This document shows positions 35,236 through 47,005 of a stretch of 64,000 nucleotides of DNA, piece by piece; the first letter of the stretch is position 1; each line of letters starts with the position of its first letter. This DNA is from Jacaranda mimosifolia (Eukaryota > Streptophyta > Magnoliopsida > Lamiales > Bignoniaceae). The translations under genes and the position numbers were made by a program. The stretch spans positions 19,449,001-19,513,000 of the forward strand of contig CM032128.1 in the NCBI GenBank assembly GCA_018894105.1, read 5' to 3'. The notes under the pieces are model-generated. The model was not told the origin of the DNA and searched no databases. It saw only the letters and a program-made list of their open reading frames with translations.

Positions 35236-36652
35236 TGTTTATGTTTTGGGGGAGATATTTTTTACTGTAGAAGTCAAATCAATGCTTTTTATTAAAGTTT
35301 TGGGTTGAAAATAGAATTTAGTGATTATTATAATAAGATATATATGATGTATATATATATCATATGTATATATTAAAAAATGAAAAAGTTTTGGGGATAT
35401 TGAAGGATAGTAAAGGGTATTTTGGGAAAACAAATTTGTGTTTTGGAGAAAAAATGACGATATGTAATATATAAATATATATATAAAATAGATGTGTATA
35501 TATAAATTATATAATATATTTGAAATTACAAAAAGAAAAGAAAAGACATGTATGTTGCCAACTAAGCAAGAAAAAGACAAAAAATGCCTACTAGGCAGTC
35601 CAATATGGCAAAAACTCCAAGCTGCCACACGCCCGACGAGCCACGTCAGCTTTTCCGGTGACTTCCGCCGGTTTCGGCAAAAAAATGACGAAAAATGACA
35701 ATTTTTTAATACTTATAGGACTAGAATTGATATTATGCAAGTTATAGAATGAAAAACCAAATAGGGTAAAATTACAGAACGAATTTTGTATATATATATA
35801 TGATAGAACAATTATAGATGAGAGTAGAAAAATATCATGGTTGCAAATTATTATATTGTGTATATATATATATATATATATATGGCATACAAGTTTGCGG
35901 TGCAAAGACAAAAATTCTCGTTATACAAAAAAAAAAAAGAAAAAAAAGAAAAAAAAAGTAGTGGCAATTATATAAATTTTTTTGTTGATGTAGGAAACTG
36001 AAAAAAAAGGGTAAATAATTTTGTAAAAGATAAATAATTTGAAATCAAAAGTAGTTGAGATTGGAATATGCTTAATACGGCCTTACGATATAATACATAT
36101 TTAATTACTAAGAACATATTTTGTTTGAACTAATTCTCAGCAATATATAATCGAATTCAATTAATTTAGTTATTAATTTCATAACATACTTCTGATTGTA
36201 AATAGATTTTGAAATATCAAATTAAAATATTAAAATTTAAAAAGCCTGCCACATATTCACCTATAAATATTCATTTTCATAATAACTTTTTTCAACTTTT
36301 CATATATATGTACTTCCCTAAATTATATTTTGGAAAATTATCTTTCTTAATATCTTTTTTTTTACTTTTTTCAGATAAAAAATAAATAAAAATACGGCAA
36401 TTGTTTCCTAAATCACTTCTTCAAATTCAAAATTTAGTTAAATTTTAAATTGATATGGTAAAGGATGTGGCGTCTTAGTACACACGTCAAAAAATCCAAA
36501 ATTTTGGCCCAATGAAAGGTGATTGGACATATTTTAGGCTTAATTTCAAATTAAGTGGCCCGAATGACTAAGTTTGCAAATAAAATATATTGAATATGGT
36601 GGAAAATTTAAGATAATAAACTAGATACACAAGCTCTAATAAAAAAATAGAC

Positions 36653-37488
36653 CATCTAAAAAGTTGGCAATAGTTAAAGAAGTAAAATTGCATTTTTCCT
36701 ATAACAACCACAGAGGTTCTTCAACCAGCATTCGACAGCATTATTCATATACCAACACAAGAAGAACAAAAGAGTGACCCAGAGCAATTTATGCCTTCAG
36801 ATGTTGAATAGATTGAAGCCACAAGCAACAAGTGAAACTGCATGGGTCATTAAAAAAGAAAGTAAAAAAGGGGGGGAAAAAGAAAAATAAATAAAAATAA
36901 AAAAGAAGAAAGAAATAGTAGGGATCTTTAAATTAACTGGCCAATGTTAAGGAATGTTTATATACAAAAAAGTTGACCGAATCTATACTATATATTAAAA
37001 AAAAAAAAAAAAAAAAAACTTCTAAGATGGCCAATTTTGTATGCCACACGACATTGTGATTTACATAAAATAACATTAAATAAAAATATATATAAATAAT
37101 GATTAATTCTACCTATTACCCCTCGCCCCATTATATATAATTCTCTTTTAAAATGTTTTTGATTATGTTTAGGGTTTTTATAAGATTTTTCTTTCACTTT
37201 TAATGAAAACAAGGAAAAAGCTATATTAGAAACACCTATGGGGATGGAGTCTATAATTTTCCTTGTGTTTGATTCATATATTTTGATTTACTTTTTGTTT
37301 GGAAATTCTTTAAGTTTTAATTTGAAATTAGATTTATTGGTTTATTTACTTTCTTTCTTAAATTTGTCTAAGCTATTCATGCAATTGTAATTTTTTTGTT
37401 AACCCTTTGATGATTTACTTTATTTTGATTATGACAAAATTATTGCACTCCTAGAATTATGTGCTGAAAGCATGAATATCTTTCCATA
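36653..37488. other. Intergenic DNA with long A-run
   Basis: A run of about 22 A lies at about 36997-37018. No gene is recognised. Confidence 0.5.
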
Positions 37489-38669
37489 CACTACAAAAAA
37501 AATATGCTTTTTGCTACAACTAAATATGCATAGTAAGTAGCAATTAAGTGTAGTAAAAAATTATTAGCTACGCTTGCGCTACAGTAGTCTAGCCGTAGAC
37601 ATTACAAGCAAGGTAAAAGCCTAGCTACACTTTTTCAACTATGATAATTGTCTTTTGCTATGAAATTATCTTCAGTTATTACAAATTTATAGCGTGGTAA
37701 AAAAGCTATCAAATACACCATTATTTTTCATCACAATTAAAAAAATGTAATATGTAGTAGTTAATCACCACACTTCGAAAAACATAGTAAACATTTAAAT
37801 AAATTCTCACCACAATTAAATGTAGTAAAAATAAAATTATTTTAGGGGCTTTTGAGGAATTTTACTAATTAGCTACTTTTTTTAATTTATACACATGCGC
37901 ACCATGAGTTCATCAAGACTCAAACTCTTGACCTTACACTTTTGTATGTAAAGATGATACCACTAGGACAATGCCAACTTTGTTGTTAATTAGCTAATTT
38001 AGATATATTTGATTAATTAATTAATTTTTTGATACTAAAAACTATTGGAGGCAAAATTTTATTTTACCTCCAAACTAGGGTTTCCCAACTATTTTAAGGG
38101 ACTTTGCTAACTAGCTAAATTAAGTATCTGATTGATTAGTCAAATATATTTTTAATAATAATTGCAGTAAAATTTTTATTTTACCTCTAATTGTATTAAT
38201 TAAAACCATGAATAATTAAGAATTTTTTTGAAGGTTTTATTTTTTAATTTAGATTCAATTAATTAATTAAATAATTTATTAATTAAAATTGGAAGCAATT
38301 TTTTTTTTTTACCTTAAATATTATTGATATACATAGCTTTCGATGTAGTTTAACTTCTTTTTTTTAGTGAAATTTTTTCATTTAAGATCTTAATCTTTGC
38401 TACCAAACTTTCAAAAGTGTCATTGTTTTTACTTCACTAATGAAAAGGTGTGGTAAATTATCATCTTTTTGCCACGGTTTATGCAAAATTGTAGTAAATA
38501 TAATATATTATTAACTACAATAAGATGAAGTGTAGCATTTAATAAAGTTTCACCACACATTTGAAATTTTATACTATAATGGAATAATCATAGCAAATAA
38601 TCCTTTTGTACTACATTATTTTTAGTGAAGTAAAATATATTGTCGCAAAAAACATATTTTCTTGTAATG
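37489..38669. mobile_element. Non-autonomous CACTA-like element
   Basis: Left terminus CACTACAAAAAAAATATG and reverse-complemented right terminus CATTACAAGAAAATATG match at most positions and both continue into a TTTTTTGC word. Subterminal regions repeat GTAGTAAA/TGTGGTAA-type words on both strands, as in CACTA (En/Spm) elements. The 3-bp flanks (ATA, ATT) match at two of three. No transposase is present in the 1.18 kb. Confidence 0.65.
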
Positions 38670-39240
38670 ATTATTTGCTGGAATTTGTTACATGCTGGAA
38701 CTTACTTTCCATAATTAAGAGATCTCATGAAGATTCTAGTTTGATTTACATCTTCATAACTTAGGAAAGAAAATCTTATCATGCTGAAATCATTGATACA
38801 TCCGTTGTTTAAGTAATTAATGCTTGATTGCTAAAATTATCTTGTTCCCTTATTTAATTACAATGAATACTTACCTTAATAAGAACTTATAGTTGTTGGA
38901 CATAAGCATTAAAAGTGAAATTATGCAGCATTGAATAGTGTGAATTACTTCGTTGGGAAAGAACTTTGTTAAGTGTCTTCTGGAGTTGTGTGATACTCTC
39001 ATACACATTTTGTGCTTAAGTGTTGCTAATTCCTTGCTCTACATGTGTTTTTGAGGGACCATGCGGTGAAGAAGGTCAAGGGGAGCTTGCCTTCGACGGA
39101 CCTTGGGAAGGCGAAGACAAGGCGGTTTGTGTCTCGAAGGACCAAGCTGTGAAGAGGGATGAGAGTCGTACCTGCTCTCGAGGGACCCCATCAAGAGAAC
39201 AGATCAATGTTTGGTTGCTTTAAGGACCTCTAGGTGAAGA
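38670..39240. other. Spacer with a GC-balanced repeat-like block
   Basis: The part 39040-39235 is notably less AT-rich than its surroundings and repeats GAGGGACC/CGAAGGACC and TGTGAAGA/GGTGAAGAA words. A 67-codon open frame runs through it but resembles no known protein. It might belong to the LTR of the gypsy element to its right. Confidence 0.4.
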
Positions 39241-42200
39241 AACCACTAGAGTGGTATGTTGGTTGTGCAAAATAAATAATGCAAACAAATACGCAAGTGC
39301 ATGTGTCGCAACAAGTAATCAAATGATGATAAGAGTGTTGATCCCACGAGGAATTAAATTATACGCCACTAATTACTAATTTACCACACTCTTGTTTTAT
39401 TCAAACAATGTAGGAATTAAAACTAAACTAATAAAAATAAGAAAAAGTATATTGATTAAGATTTCTACCAGGATATAGAAGCCTAGAATTATGATTTCAT
39501 CAATCGAATAAGTTGATTCCATAATTTTCTCCTTATGAAATTAATAACAGGTTACTAGTCTTGAGTCTTATGTAATTACTAGGTTCTTCTAAATTACCCG
39601 CAATCAAGTCCCAAATTTATTCAATTCACTATATTCCTATGTGAATTAACTAAATTATGGATAAGGTTGTACCACTCAACTAACTCCCTAGGGCAAGTAG
39701 GTATATTCCCATCACATTCACAAATTAAATAATTCATTAATTTGAAAAATTAATCCTAAGGTCTTCTATTGTCAATTAATCTCTAGATTTTCTTTTCCAA
39801 GACTCCTCTAGGTTTTAAAGATGCACTTGATTGTTGATCAGACAATCAAATAGAAAAAACACACAATAAAAGAAATAACCTTAGGTGCTACTAATTTCAT
39901 AAAAGAAAATCATGCATCAATTTATTCAAAAGAATCTATCATAATCCTAGAATAACAAATTAGTTCATGATTGAATTGTCAAAAAAATATGAATAAAACA
40001 AAACATCGTCTCAATTCCAAAATTAAAAAGAAAATCAAATGGAGAAGAAGAAACTCTATTCCTAGACAAATCAGATCTCCACTTTGTCCTCATCCGAATT
40101 TTGAATTCTCACAATACTTCTAATCTCCAAAATAGAAAATCCAAATCTCTGCCTCTGATTAAGTATCTGAAAGGCTTATTTAAACTGATTAAAAGAGTCT
40201 TCTAATTAGAATATGACTCAATAAATAAAGACTCTTCTACCCATCCTTGATTAGATTATGCGGTGTCATCATCCTGCTAGCATTCCCACCAACTTGTGTC
40301 AATTTGTCCCTTTTGCAATTTCTCCACTTGTATTCCTGCAATTCCAAATTTTCATCAATTAGCAAGGGAATTATAAGTTTTTAAACAAGAAAATTATTTG
40401 TTAAGTCCTAAACATGATATTAAAATTAATACTAATAGGGACTTAACAAATACCCCCAAACTTAATATGTTACTCGCCCTCGAGCAACGCAAATAAAAGA
40501 CTCAAAGACACTCAAAGAAAAACAAATCAACACTAAAATGCATATACAAAAACATCACTTCTTTTTGCTACTCTCAGAACTACTTCAAAGCTATGCTCGT
40601 AGTCAACCACAATTACGATCTAATTTCACTATGCACAAATAAGCAGATACAATGTTCAAATGAATCCCCCGTGTATGTGTGCGCTTTCTCTACAAGTAAT
40701 TACTGGCAATTCGGATTAATTTGTGTACAAGTATAAGACTCTACTATAATACTCCATAGGTTTGCTTTTCATCTCTATCTCCACTAATGTAGAATACACT
40801 CAATAAAGGATCGTTTAGAACTTTCAGAGCATGTAATATAGGCTTGGGTAAAGGTAGAAAAAATATGGATAATACTAACTCAATATCCGCAGCACTTGTT
40901 CAGCATCACCTTTTAATCCTTCCTCAAACTTATTGAACAATACTTCTCAATTTCTTTCTTTCTCCATTTTTTTTCAAATTTCTTTTTCCTCTGTGCTCAT
41001 GACACTATGCACCTTTTTTTTTTTTTTTTTTTTTGGCATTAGGCCTTATCTACACTTTTTTTTAAGGGAGGAAGAAAATCAAACTCAAGGGCACTATATT
41101 GTTTGTTCCCATCTTTATAAGAATTTCAAATAGATCTAACAAGTAATTATGGGATTTATTTGGTGGGATCATGTGTTTAGGCTGGCTATTGAGTTAGTTG
41201 CCAAATAAAAATGATACTTTAAAATAGGCTCAACAGGGCGACCCTAGGGATATAATATCATTTGGTAAGCTTGAAAGGCTCAAACAGGTCAAAAATGGCC
41301 TAAGTGTTTTCTAGGATTTCGATAGAGAATTAAACAAATTCTAGAGTTTAAAGCATTACCTATGTTACTCATGCATAAATGTCCTCCAAATTGAATTGAT
41401 AACTAAAAGTGAGAAAGTGAGTGCTCAAAAATAGGGGATGCCATCATAGCATTGCTTCTACTAAAGTGCACAGTTCCATCATCACACAGTTATACGAAAC
41501 ACAAAATTAAAAGAGCAATATCTTCATTGATTCATGAAGATTAATTTCTATACATGCAAGATATCGACTCAATTACTAAACCCTAATCAACCAAAGTAAC
41601 AAAAAATAAAGGACTAAAAACTGACGCGCAAAGCACCCCCAAAACTTGAGAGGTACTTTACCCACAAAGTACTAATACTATCATGATAGAGAAAGCAAGA
41701 AAATAAGAGACACTAATATGAAAAAAAGGATAAAATAAAAACAAAAACAAAATAAAATAAAGAAAAAGAAAAGAAAGAAAATAAGCCCTGATCAATCGAC
41801 GATGTCATCGTCCTTCTCAGCCTTCGGGGGTAGAATTGCAAAAGCAATGTAAGGATATGGTTGTGATGAGAATTAACTCTAAATAAAATTACTCCCAGTA
41901 ATACCTGAAGAAAATCAAGAAATTCCAATCCATAAATCAACATTCAACAATTTTATCTCAATTGGCATCCAAATATCTACCACTTCACCTCAATAATCAA
42001 TTAATTATTTATCAAATAATCTCAATTAAATAGCCCCTAAATTTAAATTATTCAATAAATAATCTAACTAATTCCAAACTCTCAAAACAATTAAATAGGC
42101 CCTCATAAATGAAAAATACCTAAAAATACTAATACATTCAAAATATTATAAAGAGAGAGTAATGAAGATGGTGATATAGATAGGTTTGTTTGAGAAAAAG

Positions 42201-42990
42201 AAAGTGAATAAAAAGAGTAGAGAAAAAGAAAAGAAAGAAAAAGGAAAGAGAAAAAAATGGAAAAGAAAAAAAAAGAAACTGTGAGAGTGAGAGTGAGAGA
42301 GAGAATGAGAAATGGGTGGTGGGAGGGGTTGGGGGGTGTTGGTGGCAGATTGCTGCCAATTTTTTATTTTTATTTTTATTTTTTTGTGCTTATGTGGTAG
42401 GGCATAGGCAATTTGTTCCCCAGTGCATCTGGCGTGAGTAATCACTCTATGCACCTGGTGCACAATCCCACTGCCCAATTTTTTTTTAAATAAATTGCAC
42501 CGGGGCTCAGATTTCTTGCACCTGCGCACAGGCCACTGTAATCAGGCGTGAATTTTTCATGCCACGCATCGAGGCACGAGTTTTGTGCACCTCGGTGCGC
42601 GAGTATTGTTCCTCTTTTTTTTTTTAAATGCATAAATAAAAAAAATAAAACAATTAAAATGAGAAAAATACTAAAAATGGAAATCTAAAGCAATTTAAAA
42701 CTTGGGTTACCTCCCAAAAAGTGCTTGATTTATAGTATTCCGTTTGATTTTTCGGGTTTACTTGATGTTGGTTAAGATGGTTGTGGATTGTTGATAATCA
42801 AATCACTTTCCCAGTAGTGTTTGATTATTTTCCTGTTTGCCCTAAACCGCCTTCTTGAACCAATTTCTTCCAACTCCATCATTCTATATGGAAAGATTTC
42901 AATTATGCAAAATAGCCCCAACCATCATGATTTTAGCTTTCCTGATAACCACTTCAAACGGGAGCTGTACAATAGTACATGTTCACTAGC
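39241..42990 (-). mobile_element. Gypsy element 3' non-coding region
   Basis: Long non-coding stretch typical of Tat/Athila-group gypsy elements. Hallmark words on the plus strand are CGCAAGTGCATGTGTCGCAA with GTTGATCCCACGAGG (about 39288-39352), CCCCCAAACTTAATATGTTA with CTCGCCCTCGAGCAA (about 40452-40487), and CTTGGGTTACCTCCCAAAAA (about 42702). RT, RNase H and integrase, which should lie between protease and this region, are absent. Pyrimidine/purine tracts give several chance open frames. The 3' LTR edge was not located. Confidence 0.65.
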
Positions 42991-43013
42991 TCTAATCGGT
43001 CTTTCAAAAATTT

Positions 43014-43445
43014 TCAATCACTCCTATATTGAGCCTCTCCTTTATATGACTTGGTTTGTTTATTTGCCACACTAACTGCAAAATACTTGTCAATGTCCTT
43101 AGGAAAATCAAATGCTGTAAACACATTAAAAGTTACCTTTTCATCTTGGAGTCTCATGGTTAATTCACCTTTTTGCATATCTATGAGAGTCCTACCTATG
43201 GCCAAAAATGGTCTCCCAAGAATGATTGGCACTTCAGTATCCTCCTCTATGTCCAACACAATAAAATCTGCAGGGAAAATAAATTTATCAATTTTACTAA
43301 TACATCTTCAATTATTCCCTTAGGATACTTGAATGTTCTATCCGTAAGTTGCAAGGTTACGCAAGTTGGCTTGATCTCTCCTAATCCATGTCGTTGGTAG
43401 ATGGAATGTGGCATTAAATTTATGCTTTCTCCCAAATCGCAAAGT
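43014..43445 (-). pseudogene. Gypsy protease region (broken)
   Basis: Minus strand: CDLGESINLMPHSIYQRHGL, then [28 protein letters not shown] and, in another frame, [20 protein letters not shown] with [18 protein letters not shown]. The D-x-G catalytic triplet and ILGRPFL flap region are those of gypsy retropepsin. A frame change near 43255 splits it. Confidence 0.85.
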
Positions 43446-44790
43446 GCCCTTCCAGAAAAATTAGTACCAATTTTGCATGGTATGGTGAAACTCCTAGGAT
43501 CCTTGAGCTTTGGAGGTAACTTCTTTTAGATGATTGCACTGCATTCCTCTATGAGAGCTACAGTTACAAATTCACTCAAATGCCTTTTCTTAGATAAAAT
43601 TGCTTTCATGAATTTTACATAACTAGGCATTTTGTTCTAAGGCTTCAGCAAATGGAATATCTATGTGGAGTTTCTTGAAAACCTCCAAAAATTGTTGAAA
43701 TTGCTTGTCTAACTCTTGCTTCTTAAGCCTTTGAGGAAAGGGTGTAGGTGGTTTGATAGGATTAACTTCTTCAGCTTTCTGCTTCTCATCCTTTCCCTTC
43801 TCAACTGGTGATTTTTCTTCTAATTCCTCTGAAGATGGAGGGACCTTCTGAAATTCTTGCAATTCTTTACCAATTCTCAAAGAAACAGCATTGCAATGTT
43901 CATTGTCTTCTTGTTTAGGATTTATCTCAGTATCACTTGGCAAAGTTCCTTGCTATCTCATACTCAATGTAGTGACTAGCTGGCCCATTTGTGCTTCTAA
44001 TGTTCCAATTGAAGTTGAATGACTCTGAATTGCTGCTTCAATTTTTGTTATGAACTGCATAAACATCTCCTCTAATGATAGCTTCTTTTCTTGAGTTGGT
44101 GGCTTTATTTGTTGTTGGAATCCTGGTGGTGGATGTTTAGGGGCTGAAGTTTGTCTTTTATTATTACTCCAAGAAAAATTAGGGTGTTGTCTCCATCCAG
44201 GATTATAAGTATTTGAGTATGGATTATTTTGATTCCTGTTGAAGTTCCCAACAAATTGCATTGATTCCAAAGTATGCTGACACTGATCACTTGAATGCGC
44301 ATCCTCGCAAATATCGCAAGTAATAAATTAGCTCTTTTATTGCACTAGCTGAGTTATTATACTTGCAAGTGTGTCCATATTCTTTGTTAAAGCTTCTAAC
44401 TGTGCAGTCAAAGATGTAGAAGCATTTATCTCATAGATTCCTACAGTTTTCTTTGGTTGAGTTAATCTATAAGTTGGCTGCTGATAGCTATTTGCTGCCA
44501 TCTCTTCAAATAGCTCAAATATTTCCCCAATCATTTTCCTCATAAGTGTACCTCCTATACTAGCATCGATTATTCCTCTTGTTTGTGCAGTTAATCCATT
44601 GTAGAATGTTTGCACTTGAAGCAACTTTTTCAATCCATGATGAAGGCATTTTCTGAGCATCTCCTTATATCTTTCCCATGCCTCATAAAATGTTTCTTGA
44701 TCAAATTGGACAATGGATGTAATTTTATTCCTCAACTTAACTATTCATGATGGTGGGAAAAACTTAGCCAAGAATTTGTGATGGTGAATC
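43446..44790 (-). pseudogene. Gypsy gag (broken, N-terminus missing)
   Basis: Minus strand in order: FLAKFFPPS, stop, KLRNKITSIVQFDQETFYEA, WERYKEMLRKCLHHGL, VQTFYNGLTAQTRGIIDASI and EIFELFEEMAANSYQ (Retrotrans_gag domain). Then a linker (NFNRNQNNPYSNTYNPGW, PPGFQQ, EAQMGQLV) and the acidic segment before protease (KPPTPFPQRLKKQELDKQF). This matches Tat/Athila-type gag. The sequence before FLAKFF is replaced by the LTR at 44779-45522. Stops and frameshifts occur throughout. Confidence 0.88.
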
Positions 44791-45522
44791 AGGTCGAGTC
44801 CTGCAATCAATAGCAAATGTCAGGCTAGCTAAGGTGCCCTCAACTAAGGCACTTCGACGCTTAAGTCAGTAAGGATCAGCTAAAGATATGAGCAGTGGAG
44901 TGGGGGCACTAGATAAGAAATGGCATACCTTTCTGAAGGGTTGTGATAGGGTATTTATAGCCTTCTCATGGTGGTTGATATGTTTTTTATGCCCCTGTTG
45001 TGTAAGAAGGGCTATTGTCCTTGCTTGAGGACTTTCCTATCTTATCCAGCTTGTGTACTATTTCAAGTGGTGCTGCCTCCAGTTACCTAGGAAAGGTGGT
45101 ACATTGGAAGCACTCCCTAGCCTGACACGGCTATAAAAAGTGATACTATTGGTGGCACGCACCATTAATGCAGCAGCATGGCGCCTAGCAAGGCATTCAA
45201 TGCGGCGGAAGAGTTTTCGTCTTTCCTCGACCCCTTTGGTCAAGACAAGCACACCAGCGGGAATATCACCTAGGACCTTGGTCACCAGGCTCATTCTTGT
45301 CGAAGCTACATCATTCTGGTCGAATGATTAAGGTCACCTAAAGGAGGCTATCGACTAGGACCAGGTCGATCAAGAATGCAAATATTCGCCACAACGGGTA
45401 GGGATCTAGAGGTTTAGTGGAGGTTGAACGTCTGCTTGATCCAAAACGAGTTGGGCTTAAGGCTCCTGTCCTAGTTGAGTGTTATTGGGCTGGGTCTGCT
45501 GGGCTGTCCCATATTAGTATCA
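44779..45522 (-). repeat. Solo-type gypsy LTR
   Basis: On the minus strand it begins TGATACTAATATGGGACAGC and ends GATTCACCATCA, i.e. TG...CA. It contains a TATA box (GGCTATAAATACCC, about 44950) and a downstream word ACTGACTTAAGCGTCGAAGT (about 44846) of the kind seen in Tat/Ogre-type LTRs. The flanks ATTTG (44774-44778) and ATTTA (45523-45527) match at four of five. However, gag coding sequence does not resume on the right side, so a clean insertion into gag is not shown. A deletion accompanied or followed it. Confidence 0.6.
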
Positions 45523-45527
45523 ATTTA

Positions 45528-47005
45528 TAATTAAATATCTACTAATCGAATACCGATAATATTTGCTTTAAACGGATGTAGATAATATTTTGTATAAATA
45601 AATTCATATTCGAACAGTAAATAAATTTTTGAATATTCATTAAGAGCCTAAATGATGGATCACCCCAAAAAAATCCTGCCTAAAAGGATCACATTGAGAC
45701 AAACACAATATTAATGCAACCTAAAAAAATCACATTGATGCAAACATAATGTTAATGCAACTTAGTGCCCTAATTTAAACTGGCTAAAGAAAGAGATGAA
45801 TGAATTAGTTCCTAATGTTGGGCAGGTGGATATTGAAGCTCACAATCCTACACCCACCCTCCTAGCTCACCAGAACACAAATGATTTCTTTTTCTTTTTT
45901 CTTTTTTTGGTGTACCGTGATACGTAGAAGGTTGGGATTCATTAAGTTGGGTTTAGCAATAACAACTGAATCTTTTTAGGATTTGTAGAACGTACATAAA
46001 TTACAAGTGAACTCTCAGCGTATGTAATCTAGCAAGTAACTTGCCAAGAATTTTATCTATTTGTATGTAAGTGTGGGAAAGGGGGTATTTTAGGCAAGGA
46101 CTTCCCCATGTAACATGTTATATATATATATATATATATATGCAAAAGTGAGGCCAATAATAAAATGAAAATGTGAGAGATGCCCACAAAATGAGGTGTT
46201 TGTCATGTGTCTTTGCATGTGGAGAGACTGATAAATAGATCCATGGATGATGGATCCAGCCTCTGCCTCATCATGCTTTCGATCTTTACTGAACTGATAG
46301 TGCAATAATCTCTTAATTAATTAGCACCTTTGAATTCTACTCCAATTACCAATAAATAAAAGGAAGAAATCTCACTTAAATTGTCTTGATCTACAATTCA
46401 GTAATATACTTATTAGAATATGTATACATACAATTTTATTCCTATATGAAATTTCATAGCAATAATTAATATGTAATTTGGAGTTTGACTTTGAATCCAC
46501 ACAAATTTACCAATTGCTAGATTACATTTCTTATTTTAGACATATAGTAACAAAAAATCATAAATGGGATTTGCCCCATTAATTGTTTTCTATTGTATTA
46601 ATAAAAACTTGAGCAATTATATTAAATATTTCATCAAGTTCTAATATTCAACTAATCACATGACAATATTTTGAAATAAATTCAATATATATAGCACTTC
46701 TTAATTTTGTGAGACGAAACCCAAGGATTTGTTAATTAAGGATAATCTGACACAATGGAATTGTTAGAACAAGCTAATGATTCACCAAATTGTGGCTACC
46801 ATCTGAATTAACAGATTGTTCAAGGTCCCACACGCTTGACACCTGTAAAAACAGAACAAAATCAGAAATCCTACGAATTCTGAAAACCGCTTTCTCCTGT
46901 AATATTATTTCTGTAATATGTATGTAATGCAGTTGATGATGGGCCTGCAGGTCTGATAACTCGTCCTCCTCCAACTCCAACCAAACAAGGCAAAAACAGG
47001 AGAAG
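45528..47005. other. Intergenic DNA and upstream region of the TBL gene
   Basis: No other gene is seen. An (AT)n tract lies at about 46119-46141. The last few hundred bases should contain the TBL promoter and 5' leader. A TATA-like ATATATATAGCAC occurs at about 46684, but its distance from the ATG makes the assignment weak. Confidence 0.5.

Larger units (their letters stand above)
34229..35789. mobile_element. Inner TIR element carrying a GC-rich island
   Basis: Left end ACAAAATTCGTCCGGTAA and reverse-complemented right end ACAAAATTCGTTCTGTAA continue as matching arms (TTTACCCTATTTGG, ATAACTTGCATAATATCAAT, TCTAGTC). They match again in a subterminal block with CGTGGCTCGTCGGG and TGTGGCAGCT. 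The arms are about 130-150 bp with gaps, which again suggests a MULE-like non-autonomous element. No TSD is certain because the right flank is an (AT)n tract. Confidence 0.75.
33799..36652. mobile_element. Outer TIR element with about 180-bp inverted repeats (MULE-like)
   Basis: The segment 33799-33990 and the reverse complement of about 36465-36652 align over most of their length. Shared words include CTATTAGAG against TTATTAGAG, TTAGTCATTC and CCACTTAATTT, with AATCACCT and GTGTACT further in. TIRs this long fit Mutator-like elements, but no clear 9-bp TSD was found. There is no transposase. A second TIR element (34229-35789) sits inside it. Confidence 0.7.

Noticed and set aside
39020..39223. 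67-codon plus-strand open frame
   Set aside because: No similarity recognised; lies in a repeat-like block next to a gypsy element, so not supportable as a gene.
42138..42529. Minus-strand Ser/Phe-rich open frames
   Set aside because: Chance frames from a GA-rich tract in the gypsy 3' non-coding region.
45058..45331. Open frames on both strands at 45058-45331
   Set aside because: They fall inside the solo-type LTR upstream of its TATA box; LTR U3 sequence is not coding.
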